Shown: positions 25,551 to 37,541, counted from the first letter of the stretch. The stretch: DNA of 64,000 nt from Dehalococcoidia bacterium (GCA_025054935.1 JANWZD010000004.1:62001-126000), one strand, 5' to 3'. Notes: generated by a model not told the origin, from the letters alone. A program made the numbers and translations.

Positions 25551-26762
25551 ATGCCGTTAGGCTTTTTCGCATTCGCGTGGATGCGCGGGTGGGAGGTGCT
25601 CGCGGTCTTCACCAAACTCGGGCTCACATCGTTCGGCGGCCCAATCGCTCATCTCGGCTACTTCCGAGAGGAACTCGTGCAGCGGCGACGCTGGCTGGAT
25701 GACCGCGAGTACGCCGACATGGTGGCGCTCTGTCAAGTTCTTCCCGGACCGACGAGCAGCGAGGTGGCCATGGCAATCGGGATCGCGCGGGCAGGCCTGC
25801 TTGGTGCACTGCTGGCGTGGCTCGGCTTTACTGCCCCTTCGGCAATCGCGATGCTCGCGTTTGCGCTGCTGGTCGGAGGCGGGCCGCCGGCGCGCGGCCC
25901 GCTCGCCGGGGCGCTGCAGGGATTGAAAGTAGTGGCGGTGGCGGTCGTTGCCCAAGCGGTCTGGGGCATGGCGCGCTCGCTTGCGCCGGATCGCCCCCGC
26001 GCCACGATCGCCATTGCCGCGGCAGCGGCCGCGCTGCTCTGGCAGACCCCACTCGCCCAGATCGCGATCATCGCAGCGGCGGCGGTCGTTGGCTGGAAAG
26101 CGCTCTCTGCCGAGAGCGCAGCCCCGCCTGCGGCGCGTCCCGTTCCGATCTCGCGGCGGGCTGGGGCGGTTGCACTCGCCGCCTTTGGTCTGCTCTTGCT
26201 CGCCCTGCCGCTCGGGCGCGCCGCGACCGCCAGTCCGGCGCTCGCCGTCGCCGATGCGTTCTATCGCGCCGGCGCCTTAGTCTTTGGCGGCGGGCATGTC
26301 GTGCTGCCCCTCCTCGCGGCTGACGTCGTCCCCGCGGGCTGGGTGACTGAAGACCAGTTCCTCGCCGGCTACGGCGCAGCCCAAGCCCTCCCCGGGCCGT
26401 TGTTCACCTTCGCTGCCTATCTCGGGGCGGTGCGCGCGCAACCGCCTGCCGGCGTCATCGGCGGGCTGCTCGCGCTTGGGGCGATTTTCTTGCCCGCCGG
26501 GCTGCTTGTGATAGGCGTGCTGCCCTTCTGGGATGCGCTGCGCTCGCAGCAGGGCTTGCGCTCAGCACTGAACGGGGTGAACGCTGCCGTTGTCGGGATC
26601 CTGCTCGCCGCACTTTACTCGCCCGTCATGACAAGCGCGGTCCACACCCCGCTTGACGCGGCCGCAGCGCTGATTGCGTTCCTCTTGCTGGTTATCTGGG
26701 CCGTTCCGCCGTGGGCGGTTGTCCTGCTGACGGCAGCCGCCGGCACGCTCTATTCGAGGTAG
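25551..26762 (+). CDS. chrA: Chromate transporter family protein (ChrA, long form)
   Basis: A protein of 403 residues with two homologous halves of about six helices each, the long-chain CHR form. The N half has [19 protein letters not shown] and [13 protein letters not shown]; the C half has [19 protein letters not shown] and [18 protein letters not shown]. These GGP/PGP motifs define the family, which exports chromate and possibly other oxyanions such as sulfate. Start ATG 25551; divergent from the PHP gene. Its last 13 bases overlap the convergent rpoD stop. Confidence 0.92.
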   Translation: MPLGFFAFAWMRGWEVLAVFTKLGLTSFGGPIAHLGYFREELVQRRRWLDDREYADMVALCQVLPGPTSSEVAMAIGIARAGLLGALLAWLGFTAPSAIAMLAFALLVGGGPPARGPLAGALQGLKVVAVAVVAQAVWGMARSLAPDRPRATIAIAAAAAALLWQTPLAQIAIIAAAAVVGWKALSAESAAPPAARPVPISRRAGAVALAAFGLLLLALPLGRAATASPALAVADAFYRAGALVFGGGHVVLPLLAADVVPAGWVTEDQFLAGYGAAQALPGPLFTFAAYLGAVRAQPPAGVIGGLLALGAIFLPAGLLVIGVLPFWDALRSQQGLRSALNGVNAAVVGILLAALYSPVMTSAVHTPLDAAAALIAFLLLVIWAVPPWAVVLLTAAAGTLYSR

Positions 26763-28054
26763 TCTTTCAGCTTTTTGCTCCGGCTGGGGTGGCGCAGTTT
26801 GCGGAGCGCCTTGGCTTCGATCTGCCGAATCCGTTCGCGCGTCACCTTCAGCTCCGCCCCGACCTCTTCAAGCGTGCGCGTCCGCCCTCCATTCTCAAGA
26901 CCGAAGCGCAGCTCCAGCACCCGCCGCTCGCGCGGCGAGAGGGAGTTCAGAACGTCGTTCACTTGCTCTTTGAGCAGCTGGCGCGAGGCGGCATCCATCG
27001 GCGCCGGGGCGCCGCGGTCCTCGATGAAGTCGCCCAGGTGGCTATCCTCTTCCTCGCCGATCGGCGTCTCGAGCGAGACCGGCTGCAGCGCCGCTTTGCG
27101 GATCTCGCGGACCCGCTCTGCGGTAAAGGGCCCATATCCCATCGCTTTCATCTCGTCGGCAATTTCTTGGTCGGTCGGCTCCCGCCCAAGCTCCTGGAGA
27201 AGCTTCCGCGAGGCGCGATGGAGATTGTTGATCGTCTCAACCATGTGGACTGGGATCCGGATCGTCCGCGCTTGGTCGGCAATCGCTCGCGTAATCGCCT
27301 GCCGGACCCACCATGTCGCGTAGGTCGAGAATTTGTACCCGAGCGTGTAGTCAAACTTATCGACTGCGCGCGTGAGCCCGATGTTGCCTTCTTGGATGAG
27401 ATCGAGAAGCGACAAGCCGCGGCCCATGTACTTCTTGGCGATCGAGACGACAAGCCGCAGGTTCGCTTCTGTCAGGGCTTGGTGAGCGCGCCGGCCATCG
27501 TCGACCACCTCCAAGAGGGCAACTGCTTCCGGGGGGAGGTCGCGGCCGTAGCGTTGGACGAGATCGGGGCTGCGGCCGTTGATCAGGTCCACCATGATCT
27601 TCTCTTTGAGAGGCGCCGGCACGCACTCGAGGGCGGCGAACTGCTCTTTCGCCTTATTGCCCGCCTCCATCCGCTTAGCCAGCTCGACCTCGTCAGCGGC
27701 GGTCAGCAGCTTGACCCGGCTGATCTCGCGCAGATACATCCGGACCGGGTCGTCGATCGCTTCGTCCTCGGCGGTCGCAGCGACCGTCGCCTCGATCGCC
27801 TCGGGCTCGGCTTCTTCCGCCTCGATTTCGCGCAACTCGGCAAGCGGCGGCGCCTCCGGCAGGATCTCGTCTGCGGCTTCCGGCTCGACGAGCGTCTCTA
27901 CGGACAGCGGCTCGCTCGCTTCGAGCGCGGCGACGGGGTCGTAGTCGAGGTCGTGATCGTCGGCATCGTCGTCCGGGTCAGTCATCAGGTCGGGAGGGAG
28001 CGGCGGGATGCCATCATCCGTAGAAGCGCCGCGGCCCTTCCGTTTTGCGCTCAT
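26750..28054 (-). CDS. rpoD: RNA polymerase primary sigma factor (sigma-70, RpoD)
   Basis: A protein of 434 residues from ATG 28054 with ribosome site GGAGGCGGAG. An acidic, low-complexity N terminus (~20-95) is followed by region 1.2 ([17 protein letters not shown]), regions 2.1-2.4 ([16 protein letters not shown], the core helix [18 protein letters not shown]), region 3, and region 4 with [23 protein letters not shown]. The exact 2.4 match to primary sigma factors fits the TATACT/TATAAT -10 boxes seen through the window. The region 1-2 spacer is short, as in Gram-positive-type RpoD/SigA. Confidence 0.96.
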   Translation of the reverse strand: MSAKRKGRGASTDDGIPPLPPDLMTDPDDDADDHDLDYDPVAALEASEPLSVETLVEPEAADEILPEAPPLAELREIEAEEAEPEAIEATVAATAEDEAIDDPVRMYLREISRVKLLTAADEVELAKRMEAGNKAKEQFAALECVPAPLKEKIMVDLINGRSPDLVQRYGRDLPPEAVALLEVVDDGRRAHQALTEANLRLVVSIAKKYMGRGLSLLDLIQEGNIGLTRAVDKFDYTLGYKFSTYATWWVRQAITRAIADQARTIRIPVHMVETINNLHRASRKLLQELGREPTDQEIADEMKAMGYGPFTAERVREIRKAALQPVSLETPIGEEEDSHLGDFIEDRGAPAPMDAASRQLLKEQVNDVLNSLSPRERRVLELRFGLENGGRTRTLEEVGAELKVTRERIRQIEAKALRKLRHPSRSKKLKDYLE

Positions 28055-28173
28055 ACTCCGCCTCCTGCCGAGGTCCGTTCCCGGCGGCTCGCCGGTCCAC
28101 ACTTGCGACCTGCCTCTTCCCCGCTGTTGCCGCAGCAGGGATGCAGTCGGCCAAATTGGGTGGAACCCGCAGA

Positions 28174-28179
28174 ATTATA
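28174..28179 (-). promoter_or_regulatory. -10 box of rpoD
   Basis: Perfect TATAAT on the minus strand, ~120 bases upstream of the rpoD start. No convincing -35. Confidence 0.5.
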
Positions 28180-28296
28180 CCGATGGCCGCTGTCTCCTCC
28201 TACCACAAACGGCGCTTCCATCGTCAGTAGGTCATCCGCGTCGTCACGCCCGGCCAGCAGCGCTTTGCGCGCCTCCTAGGAGAGCGCTGAGGCGAT

Positions 28297-28324
28297 TGCT
28301 CGCCTGCTTGGCTGCTGATATACT
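28297..28324 (+). promoter_or_regulatory. Promoter of the LCP gene
   Basis: TTGCTC and TATACT separated by 16 bases. Leader of ~80 bases to GTG 28409. Confidence 0.5.
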
Positions 28325-28408
28325 GCGCCGCTGAGAGCGAACACGCTTCTTGCATCCAGTTTGACGCGCCTGCATCCGGCCCCAGGGGCCACTCAGCATG
28401 GAGCGCTT

Positions 28409-29725
<1,317 letters not shown>

Positions 29726-29750
29726 CCCCGGCAAATTCTTTCCCCTGTGC

Positions 29751-29756
29751 TATATT
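29751..29756 (+). promoter_or_regulatory. -10 box upstream of the glycosyltransferase
   Basis: TATATT followed by a T-run; ~120 bases upstream of ATG 29876. The T-run could also end the LCP transcript, but no stem precedes it. Confidence 0.3.
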
Positions 29757-29875
29757 TTTTCTGGGCATGGCGTCAGCCGGGGCGCATGGCGTCCCAGTGC
29801 GTGCTGCGAGAGGCGGGGCGCCAGCCCAGCGTCGTCCGATTCACGGGCATTGTCGCCCGAGAAAGTGAGCGCCCC

Positions 29876-30613
29876 ATGCCCAAGGCGTCCATCATCATCC
29901 GCGCGAAGAACGAAGCCCGCTTCATCGGCGAGACCCTCGAAGCGATTGCCAACCAGCGCGAACGCGACTATGAGGTGATCGTCGTTGACTCCGGGTCAAC
30001 GGATGAGACCCTCGCTATCGCGCGACGGTTCGGGGTCAAGATTATCGAGATCAAGCCCGAGGAGTTTACCTACGGCTACGCGCTGAACGTGGGGATGCGC
30101 GAGGCGCGCGGCGAATATCTGATCTCGCTGAGCGCCCACTCTACCCCTGTTGACGACAACTGGCTGAGCGCAGCCATCGCCGGGTTTACGGACCCGCTGG
30201 TCGCTGGCGTCTACGGCCGCGAGCTCCCCCGGGCGGATGCGAGTTTCGCTGACTGGTTTGGGGCGTGGATCAGCGGCACACTGAGCACCAAGCCGAACCG
30301 CCTTACGTCCGGAATGGGGTTCTCGAACCGGAATGGCGCGGTTCGGCGTTCGGTCTGGCTCAACGTGCCGTTTGATGAGCGGCTTCCTGGCGCGGAAGAC
30401 CTCGCTTGGGCGCGAACGGTACACCGCCTCGGCTACGCGATTACCTACCAGCCGGCGATGGCGGTGTATCACTCGCATCGCGAGTCGCTGCCGAAGCTGT
30501 TGCGGCGGCTGCGCAAAGATCAGCCGGTGATCGCGCGGATTGCGCTCGGCTTCTACGACCGGCCGGAGTTGAACCGCTTTCGCGTCCGCCGGCCGCAGGC
30601 CGAGCGCTCCTAA
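29876..30613 (+). CDS. Family 2 glycosyltransferase
   Basis: A protein of 245 residues from ATG 29876. GT-A fold: KASIIIRAKNEARFIGETLEAI, the nucleotide-sugar Asp in VIVVDSGSTDETL, and ISLSAHSTPVDDNWL where the usual DxD region sits; the acceptor-side motif GAEDLAWARTVHRLGYAI matches ED..W of rhamnosyl- and glucosyltransferases. Probably acts on envelope glycopolymer, consistent with the LCP neighbour. No membrane helices. Confidence 0.87.
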   Translation: MPKASIIIRAKNEARFIGETLEAIANQRERDYEVIVVDSGSTDETLAIARRFGVKIIEIKPEEFTYGYALNVGMREARGEYLISLSAHSTPVDDNWLSAAIAGFTDPLVAGVYGRELPRADASFADWFGAWISGTLSTKPNRLTSGMGFSNRNGAVRRSVWLNVPFDERLPGAEDLAWARTVHRLGYAITYQPAMAVYHSHRESLPKLLRRLRKDQPVIARIALGFYDRPELNRFRVRRPQAERS

Positions 30614-30619
30614 GGCTCC

Positions 30620-31123
30620 TCAGGAGATCGGGATCCGCTTCGCCGCCGGCTCGGGCGTTTCGGCTTTCGGGATGCGGATCTCGAGGACCCCGTCCTTATA
30701 CTCGGCGGTGATGGCGTCGGGGTTCACGCCGGTCGGAAGCGCCAAGCGGCGATAGAAGCTGCCGTACGACCGCTCGAGGCGGTAGTAGTCTTCTTCTTTC
30801 ACCTCGCTCTCGCTCTTGCGCTCCCCTTCAATAACGAGGTCGCCCTCCTGAACGGTGACCCGGATGTCGTCCTTGGACACCCCCGGCAGCTCTGCCTTGA
30901 CGATGAGGTGGTTCCCTTTCTCGAAGACATCCATCCGCGGTGCCCACGTGAAGCCAGGAGCGAGAGTGCGGCTCGCCGGCCGCGCGAGCGGCCACCCGAA
31001 ATCGAACAGGCGCGCCATCTCCTCGCGCATTTCATCGAACAGCGCGAACGGGTCCCACCGCCGCGAGCGTGTAACGGCCGGAGGCTGCGCAGGTTTGTCC
31101 GGGACTGAGGGTTGGGACGTCAT
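30620..31123 (-). CDS. Hsp20-family small heat shock protein
   Basis: A protein of 167 residues. The alpha-crystallin domain spans ~58-155: PRMDVFEKGNHLIVKAELPGV, GDLVIEGERKSE, SFYRRLALPTGVNPDAI, and the closing GVLEIRIPK. The C-terminal IPI (KRIPIS) is the I-x-I anchor used in oligomer assembly. It is an ATP-independent holdase. Ribosome site GAAGGAG. Convergent with the glycosyltransferase, six bases apart. No CIRCE-like operator seen upstream. Confidence 0.95.
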   Translation of the reverse strand: MTSQPSVPDKPAQPPAVTRSRRWDPFALFDEMREEMARLFDFGWPLARPASRTLAPGFTWAPRMDVFEKGNHLIVKAELPGVSKDDIRVTVQEGDLVIEGERKSESEVKEEDYYRLERSYGSFYRRLALPTGVNPDAITAEYKDGVLEIRIPKAETPEPAAKRIPIS

Positions 31124-31344
31124 TCGGCTCCTCCTTCAGCTCGATGTCTCACGACACTGGTGAGCAACCTCAACCCTAGATCGATCAGTCCCGTTGGCGC
31201 AACGGCCGAATGGACTGATTTTCCCTGCGAGAGGACCATGTCCGCTTCGGGGGCCCGGAAGCGGCGGCTCTCTCGCCGGGCATCGCCCGCGGAACGTCTC
31301 TTCTCGAGGAAGGCCCTCAGGATCGCCCGAGCGCGGCGGCAACG

Positions 31345-32676
<1,332 letters not shown>

Positions 32677-32738
32677 TCCAACCTCGTCGTTGTCTGTTCT
32701 CCACGCGACCGTGCGCCGAGCGCGGGCCGTACAGAGGT

Positions 32739-32744
32739 ACTATA
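32739..32744 (-). promoter_or_regulatory. -10 box of citrate synthase
   Basis: TATAGT on the minus strand, leader of ~55 bases to the ATG at 32676. Confidence 0.45.
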
Positions 32745-33124
32745 CGAATTCTGCCCCCTGGATCGCGATCGTCTTTTTCGCGCTCTCGCCTCCGGTGGGA
32801 CGGGCGGCTGCGCACGGGGGCGCGCTGCCGGCGGGGACCTCCTCTCCTCGCTGCCGTCTTGGCTTGCGGGAGGTGCCGGTCATTGGGTTCGGATCATCTT
32901 CGGTCGCGGGGCGCCCTCAGCGCCGGAAGCGGCGTCTTGAGCATGGGCGCAGGACCGCGCCGCGAGGAGAGCGCCCCGCAGAGAGGGGCAAAACGCCCGG
33001 CGCAGGAGACGCCGAGGACCCAGATGACCGCTGCCCCGCAAGCGCCCGAGTGCGCCGGCAGCCGTTGGCGGGGCGGGAGGGAACGACACGGCCGTGCGGC
33101 GGCGGGCGCGCCCCGCGCGCTCCC

Positions 33125-33130
33125 TATACT
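33125..33130 (+). promoter_or_regulatory. -10 box of the CPBP protein
   Basis: TATACT, 15 bases before GTG 33146, so the leader would be only about 8 bases. Confidence 0.5.
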
Positions 33131-33145
33131 TTTGCTTGATCGCCC

Positions 33146-36100
33146 GTGAACCTGCGCTCTGCTCGCCGCCTGCCCTTCTTCGTCGACCGCTGGCTGCTGG
33201 TGATGGCAGTGCTCGGCATCGCCGGGGTTGGCATTGTCCTCCTCTTCCGCGACCGCGGGGTGCCGATCGCGGCGATCGAGTTTCGGGTCCTTCAGCCCGG
33301 CGCGGAGGCGACCGCGCGCGCCTTTCTCGAAGCCCGAGGAGTCGACCTGCGCGACTTCCGAGCATCCGTTTCGTTCGAAACCGACCGCGACGCCCAAGGC
33401 TATCTCGAGCGAGTAGCGGGGCAACGCGCGCTCGATCGCATCGCGGCGGCCGAGGCGACTATCTGGCGCTGGCGGGTGCGGTTCTTCCGCGAACTCGATC
33501 CTCTCGAATATCTCGTCTCGGTCCGGCCCGACGGCGCCGTTGTGGGGTGGGCGCGCGTGCTGCCCGAAGCGGCTGCCGCTCCCTCGCTCGATGAAGAGGC
33601 GGCGCGCACCCTCGCCGAGACGGCGCTTCAGAGCGCGGGGCGAACTCTTGCCGGCTGGTCGCTCGTTGGCGCTGCGCGCGAAACCCGCCCCAACCGGGTG
33701 GATTATCGGTTCACGTGGGAGCGCGACGATTGGCAGGTGGGCGACGCCCGGCTCCGGCAGACAGTTCTCGTTCAGGGCGACACCGTCGGCGGCTGGTTCG
33801 ACTTCGTTCGAACCCCCGAGAGCTGGGTGCGCGCTCTTCGGATCGAGACGAACCGCGGGGTAGTGCTCGCCAATATTGGCTGGACCCTGACCTACGCGAT
33901 CGGGCTGGCGGCGGCGACAGTCTTCCTCGCAGAGTGGCGGGCGGGGCGGACGCGCCGGGGCGTTCCTCTCGCGCTGATGGGGGGCTTCCTCATTGTCGGG
34001 CTGGCGGCGCTCTTCAACCAGCTGCCGCTCTGGGTAGCGAGCGCGCCGACGACGATGACGGTCGGGGCCTACGTGCTCGCCCAGCTTCGCGATCAGCTCG
34101 GCCAGCTAGTTCCCTCTCTCGCTGTGGTGGGGATGGCCGCGGCCGCGGGGTTGGCGCTCTGGCCGCGCGCGTTTCCTCAGCTGCCGCACCCTCTCGCGGA
34201 CCTGACCCCGGCCGGCTGGCGGACGCGCCGTTTTGTCACCGCCGTTCTCTTCGGCTATCTCGCGGCCGGCGCGTGGCTCGGCTACTTCACCGTGTACTAC
34301 TGGCTCGGCTCGGCGTTCTTTGGGGTCTGGTCGCCGGTTGAGCTGCCGTATCGCGATGTCATGAGCGGTGCTTTCCCTCCCGCCTTTCCCCTCGTTGTCG
34401 GCGCGGCGGCGGCGATCGCCGAGGAGACGGTTTTCCGGCTCTTCGCGATCCCGGCGGGGACACTTGCGCTCGCGTGGCTCTGGAAGCGCGGCACTGGCCG
34501 CTCCCCCCGCCGGCGCGCCCAGGCGCTCCTCGTTGGGATCGTGATTGTTGTCGCCGCGCTTGTCTGGGGCAGTCTGCATTCGACCTATCCCCAGCTGCCG
34601 TTCTATGTCCGCGCGGTCGAAGTCGCTGTCATCGGGGTGCTTGCCGGCGTGGTGCTGCTGCGGTGGGGGCTCGTCGCCACCCTGACGACCCATTACGTCG
34701 GCAATACGAGCGTCGTGGGGGTGCTGTTCCTGCTTTCCGGCAATCCTGCCCTGCAGGCGGGGGCGATAGTGGTCATCGCCTTGCCGCTGCTTTCGCTCGT
34801 GCCAGCAGCCCTCGCGCTCTTGAGGGGCTCGGCGCTGCCAGACCTGCCTCCGCAGCCGACGCTCGCGCCAGTCTCGCCGCCGACCGCTCCCTCTCGCTCC
34901 GTGCCATCCCTGCGGCCGTGGCCGGCGTGGACCCTTGTTGTGGCGGTCGCGGCGCTCGGGGCCGTCGCTGTTTTTGCGCCGCCGCGTCCTCACGATGCGC
35001 TGCGGATGGCGACGACCCGCGAAGAAGCAGTTCTCGCCGCTGCGCAGGCGCTTCGCCAGATCGGCGCGCCGGTCGATTTCCCCCTGGTGGTAGCGGAGGT
35101 GGTCGACCGGTCAGGGGGGGCCGAGGCGACGTTCCTGCTGCGGACCCTCGGACCGGCCGAGACCGCGCGCTTCTATGAAACGACGCTGCCGCCGGCGGTC
35201 TGGAATGTCCGCTTTGTGCGTCCCCTGCAAAAGGAGGAGGCGGCCGTCCAGATCGGGCCCTCGGGCACGCTCGCGGGAGTGGCCCGTCAGGTGGAAGAGA
35301 CGGCGCCGGGCGCGGCGCCGACCCTGGCGGACGCGCGCGCGGTCGCCGAACGATGGCTGCAAGAGCTGACCGGCCGGAGCGCGTGGTCCTTAGTCTCGGC
35401 CTCGCAGACGCGGCGCGACCAGCGCGTCGACAGTGTTTTTGTCTGGGAGCGCGCCGATTGGTCGGCCGGTCCCGCCGAGGCAGCGGCGACCCTGCGCGTC
35501 CAGATCGTCCTCTATGGGAATGAGCTTGGGCTCTATCAGCCGTTTCTCAAGCTGCCGGAAGAGTTTGTGCGCGCCTTGCGGCGCGACACCGGGGTCGAGG
35601 GCGCCGTGCGGACCGCGCGCGACCTCGCGCTGCTCGGCGTCGGGGTGGTGGTGGTGGTCTTCTTTGTCCGGTCGCTTCGGCGCAGTGAGACCGATGTCAT
35701 GCTTGGAGGGAAGCTGGCCGCTTTCGTGGGGCTGGCGCTGCTCGTCTCTCTGATCGCCGATCTCCCGCGAGCGCTGGCCTCTTATAGTTCAACGCTCGAT
35801 CTGCCTGGCTTTGCGCTCTGGCGCCTCAGCAGCCAGGTTCGGGAGAGCCTCCTGGTCCTCGGGGCGGTAGTCGCCTTGGGCATGCTCGTGCCGGTGCTGC
35901 TGCGTCAGCAAGGCCAGCAGGTTGCCCCCCCGACCGGGCGCGAGGTGGCGCTCGGCCTGCTCGGCGCGCTCGGGGTCGTTGCTGCTGCGGCCGCCGGCTG
36001 GGCGCTCCACGCGTGGCTGGCGCCGGCGACCCTCCGCGCCCCGGCAGGGCTGCCCCCGTTCGATGGAGCGCTTCCCGCTGCGCTCGCGGCGAGTCTTGCC

Positions 36101-36514
36101 GTTCAGCGCGCGGTCGTCGGAGGAACGGTCGCGGCGGTCGTGCTGCTGATCGTCGGTCGCCTGCCGGCTCGAGGCCAACTGGCGGCTGCGGCGGCGCTCG
36201 GCGGGCTTGTCGGCGCCGCGGACCGGGTAGGCCCGGAAGCGGCGGTCGGCGGAGTGCTGGGTGCGGGGGGCGCCCTGCTCTTCCTGCTCTTCGGCCGCGT
36301 TGCCGGACCATCCCTTTGGGCGCCGATGATCGCGCTGGGAGGCGCCGCTCTGGTGAGCGAGGGCGTCGGCCTCCTGCGCTACAGCGCTGCCGGCTGGTAT
36401 CTCAGCAACGGGGTTGTCCTCCTCGCCCTCATCCCCCTGCTGGCCGCGGGACTGCTCAGGCGGCGCTTCCGCGCTCGGCGGGTGGCGCCGCCGGCGTCCG
36501 GGACCGCGCAATAA
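33146..36514 (+). CDS. Giant CPBP-family (CaaX protease-like) membrane protein with internal duplication
   Basis: A protein of 1122 residues from GTG 33146. After a signal-anchor helix (~17-34) comes an extracytoplasmic domain (~40-245, including DYRFTWERDDWQVGD), then a membrane block with the CPBP motifs: AEETVFR (~425-431), GSLHSTYPQLPFY (~472-485) and THYVGN (~514-519). A second extracytoplasmic domain (~640-840, with SVFVWERADWSAGP) clearly repeats the first, followed by another membrane block (~850-1110) that has lost the protease motifs. CPBP proteins cleave or sense membrane substrates; this length is several times the usual ~250 residues. It stands alone. Confidence 0.85.
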   Translation: MNLRSARRLPFFVDRWLLVMAVLGIAGVGIVLLFRDRGVPIAAIEFRVLQPGAEATARAFLEARGVDLRDFRASVSFETDRDAQGYLERVAGQRALDRIAAAEATIWRWRVRFFRELDPLEYLVSVRPDGAVVGWARVLPEAAAAPSLDEEAARTLAETALQSAGRTLAGWSLVGAARETRPNRVDYRFTWERDDWQVGDARLRQTVLVQGDTVGGWFDFVRTPESWVRALRIETNRGVVLANIGWTLTYAIGLAAATVFLAEWRAGRTRRGVPLALMGGFLIVGLAALFNQLPLWVASAPTTMTVGAYVLAQLRDQLGQLVPSLAVVGMAAAAGLALWPRAFPQLPHPLADLTPAGWRTRRFVTAVLFGYLAAGAWLGYFTVYYWLGSAFFGVWSPVELPYRDVMSGAFPPAFPLVVGAAAAIAEETVFRLFAIPAGTLALAWLWKRGTGRSPRRRAQALLVGIVIVVAALVWGSLHSTYPQLPFYVRAVEVAVIGVLAGVVLLRWGLVATLTTHYVGNTSVVGVLFLLSGNPALQAGAIVVIALPLLSLVPAALALLRGSALPDLPPQPTLAPVSPPTAPSRSVPSLRPWPAWTLVVAVAALGAVAVFAPPRPHDALRMATTREEAVLAAAQALRQIGAPVDFPLVVAEVVDRSGGAEATFLLRTLGPAETARFYETTLPPAVWNVRFVRPLQKEEAAVQIGPSGTLAGVARQVEETAPGAAPTLADARAVAERWLQELTGRSAWSLVSASQTRRDQRVDSVFVWERADWSAGPAEAAATLRVQIVLYGNELGLYQPFLKLPEEFVRALRRDTGVEGAVRTARDLALLGVGVVVVVFFVRSLRRSETDVMLGGKLAAFVGLALLVSLIADLPRALASYSSTLDLPGFALWRLSSQVRESLLVLGAVVALGMLVPVLLRQQGQQVAPPTGREVALGLLGALGVVAAAAAGWALHAWLAPATLRAPAGLPPFDGALPAALAASLAVQRAVVGGTVAAVVLLIVGRLPARGQLAAAAALGGLVGAADRVGPEAAVGGVLGAGGALLFLLFGRVAGPSLWAPMIALGGAALVSEGVGLLRYSAAGWYLSNGVVLLALIPLLAAGLLRRRFRARRVAPPASGTAQ

Positions 36515-36535
36515 AAAAAGGCCGGCACTGCCGGC
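36513..36535 (-). terminator. Intrinsic terminator of the minus-strand unit
   Basis: On the minus strand, stem GGCCGGCA/TGCCGGCC with a single-base loop is followed by seven U residues. It ends the transcript carrying the racemase-fold gene and the small gene, right at the stop codon of the convergent CPBP gene. Confidence 0.8.
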
Positions 36536-36544
36536 CCATGGCTC

Positions 36545-36559
36545 CGAGCCCAGTGGGCT
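36545..36559. repeat. Small hairpin between the short gene and its terminator
   Basis: GAGCCC and GGGCTC around a 3-base loop; it touches the stop codon of the short gene and lies ten bases before the terminator stem. Confidence 0.4.
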
Positions 36560-36630
36560 CAGCTGCTGGCACACTCCTTCGGAAGGTGCTCGCTCGATCC
36601 CACCGGACTCGGACGCTGGTCATCTCGCAT
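36559..36630 (-). CDS. Candidate 23-residue small protein
   Basis: ATG 36630 is preceded by AGGAGGTG, one of the best ribosome sites in the window, at a spacing of six. It encodes MRDDQRPSPVGSSEHLPKE plus CASS, then TGA. The start is polar and charged, with one Cys near the C terminus and no hydrophobic segment. It lies 53 bases after the racemase-fold stop and ~25 bases before an intrinsic terminator, so it is framed by real expression signals. I know no family. It may be a genuine small protein, a leader-like peptide, or a chance frame behind a good ribosome site. Confidence 0.45.
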   Translation of the reverse strand: MRDDQRPSPVGSSEHLPKECASS

Positions 36631-36683
36631 CGGCACCACCTCCTTTCTTTCGCTGCCACTCTATCATGCTTGCGGAAGCGGGG

Positions 36684-37541
36684 TCAAGCAGCTCCAGCCG
36701 AACCTTCCGCCTGCGCCCGATCGGCTTGGCGCAGACCGAACATCTCGCGAACGCGGGCGAGCGTTTCTTTGCTGGGTCCGGCGTATGCTCCCGCACGGCT
36801 GCGAACGATCCCGAACGCGCGGTGGAGATCGACGAGCGCTTCGATCAGCTTGATTGCGCTCGCCATGAGGTCGACCACGGGCGCGCCGGTGCCGGGGATC
36901 TCGAATAGGTTCGCGCCGGAGACTGCCATGGAGAGCACGGTGTCGCCGGCGATGATCACCTCGGCGCCCTGATCGATCAGCTGGCGCGAACGCTGCTCAA
37001 AGCGGGTGAGGATCTCATCGTGCCGGCGCTCGGCGAGGTCGGCGAGATAGCGCTGTTGCGGCATATCGATCGGCAGCATGCCGACGCAGCGGTCGAGCAC
37101 GCCATAGCGGGCGAGCAAATGACGGCGGTGACGGTAGCGCTTCGCAAGCGGGACCCCCTCGTCGAAAGCGTTCGTCACGATGCCGAAACGCTCTCCCCAG
37201 ATCGTGGCGAAATGCGTCGCAGCTTCCATCAGGCCGACAACGGGAATGTCGAGGATCTCCTTCGCCTCGTGGAGGCCCGGGTCGCTGCTCATCCCGATGA
37301 TCACGCCGTCGTAGCCCGCCTCGCCGGCACCGGCGACCGTCTCCACGATCTCGCGGTCGGAGATGGTGCGGACATAGTCGGTCCACCAGTCGCTCCAATT
37401 TGTGATCCCCCGCGCGGTGGGGACGATCGTCACATCCGTGTCTGGCCGTCGGACGCGATCGAGAATGGCCATCACGCTGCCGAAGACTACCCCCTCGCGA
37501 AACGGGCTGACGGGACCGGGATACTGGTACCAAATGCGCAC
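36684..37541 (-). CDS. Asp/Glu/hydantoin racemase-fold protein lacking the catalytic cysteines
   Basis: A protein of 285 residues from GTG 37541 (AAGGAGG upstream). The two-domain racemase fold is plain: YDGVIIGMSSDPGL aligns with the first Cys motif of hydantoin racemase (ACFDDPGL), and GAEVIIAGDTVLSMAV with the second (GCxGL). Both cysteines are replaced, by Met84 and Asp200. The superfamily also includes arylmalonate decarboxylase and maleate isomerase, which keep at least one. So it is either inactive in the usual sense, or a different lyase or a binding protein. GEAAxH is MEAATHF here. Followed by the small gene at 36559. Confidence 0.83.
   Translation of the reverse strand: MRIWYQYPGPVSPFREGVVFGSVMAILDRVRRPDTDVTIVPTARGITNWSDWWTDYVRTISDREIVETVAGAGEAGYDGVIIGMSSDPGLHEAKEILDIPVVGLMEAATHFATIWGERFGIVTNAFDEGVPLAKRYRHRRHLLARYGVLDRCVGMLPIDMPQQRYLADLAERRHDEILTRFEQRSRQLIDQGAEVIIAGDTVLSMAVSGANLFEIPGTGAPVVDLMASAIKLIEALVDLHRAFGIVRSRAGAYAGPSKETLARVREMFGLRQADRAQAEGSAGAA

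Larger units (their letters stand above)
28055..28408. other. Divergent promoter region of rpoD and the LCP gene
   Basis: 354 bases. TATAAT on the minus strand at 28174-28179 (extended by CGG upstream) faces rpoD. TTGCTC (28297-28302) and TATACT (28319-28324) with a 16-base spacer face the LCP gene. No gene is seen between them. Confidence 0.5.
32677..33145. other. Divergent spacer with promoters at both ends
   Basis: 469 bases. TATAGT for citrate synthase at the left and TATACT for the CPBP protein at 33125-33130. The middle (32780-33110) is GC-rich with no supported gene. Confidence 0.5.

Noticed and set aside
26711-28279. Long plus-strand frame opposite rpoD
   Set aside because: The minus-strand sigma-70 sequence is certain over this interval.
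31146-31162. CTCAC/GTGAG inverted repeat upstream of hsp20 as a heat-shock operator
   Set aside because: Only five base pairs with a 7-base loop and unlike CIRCE or HAIR elements.
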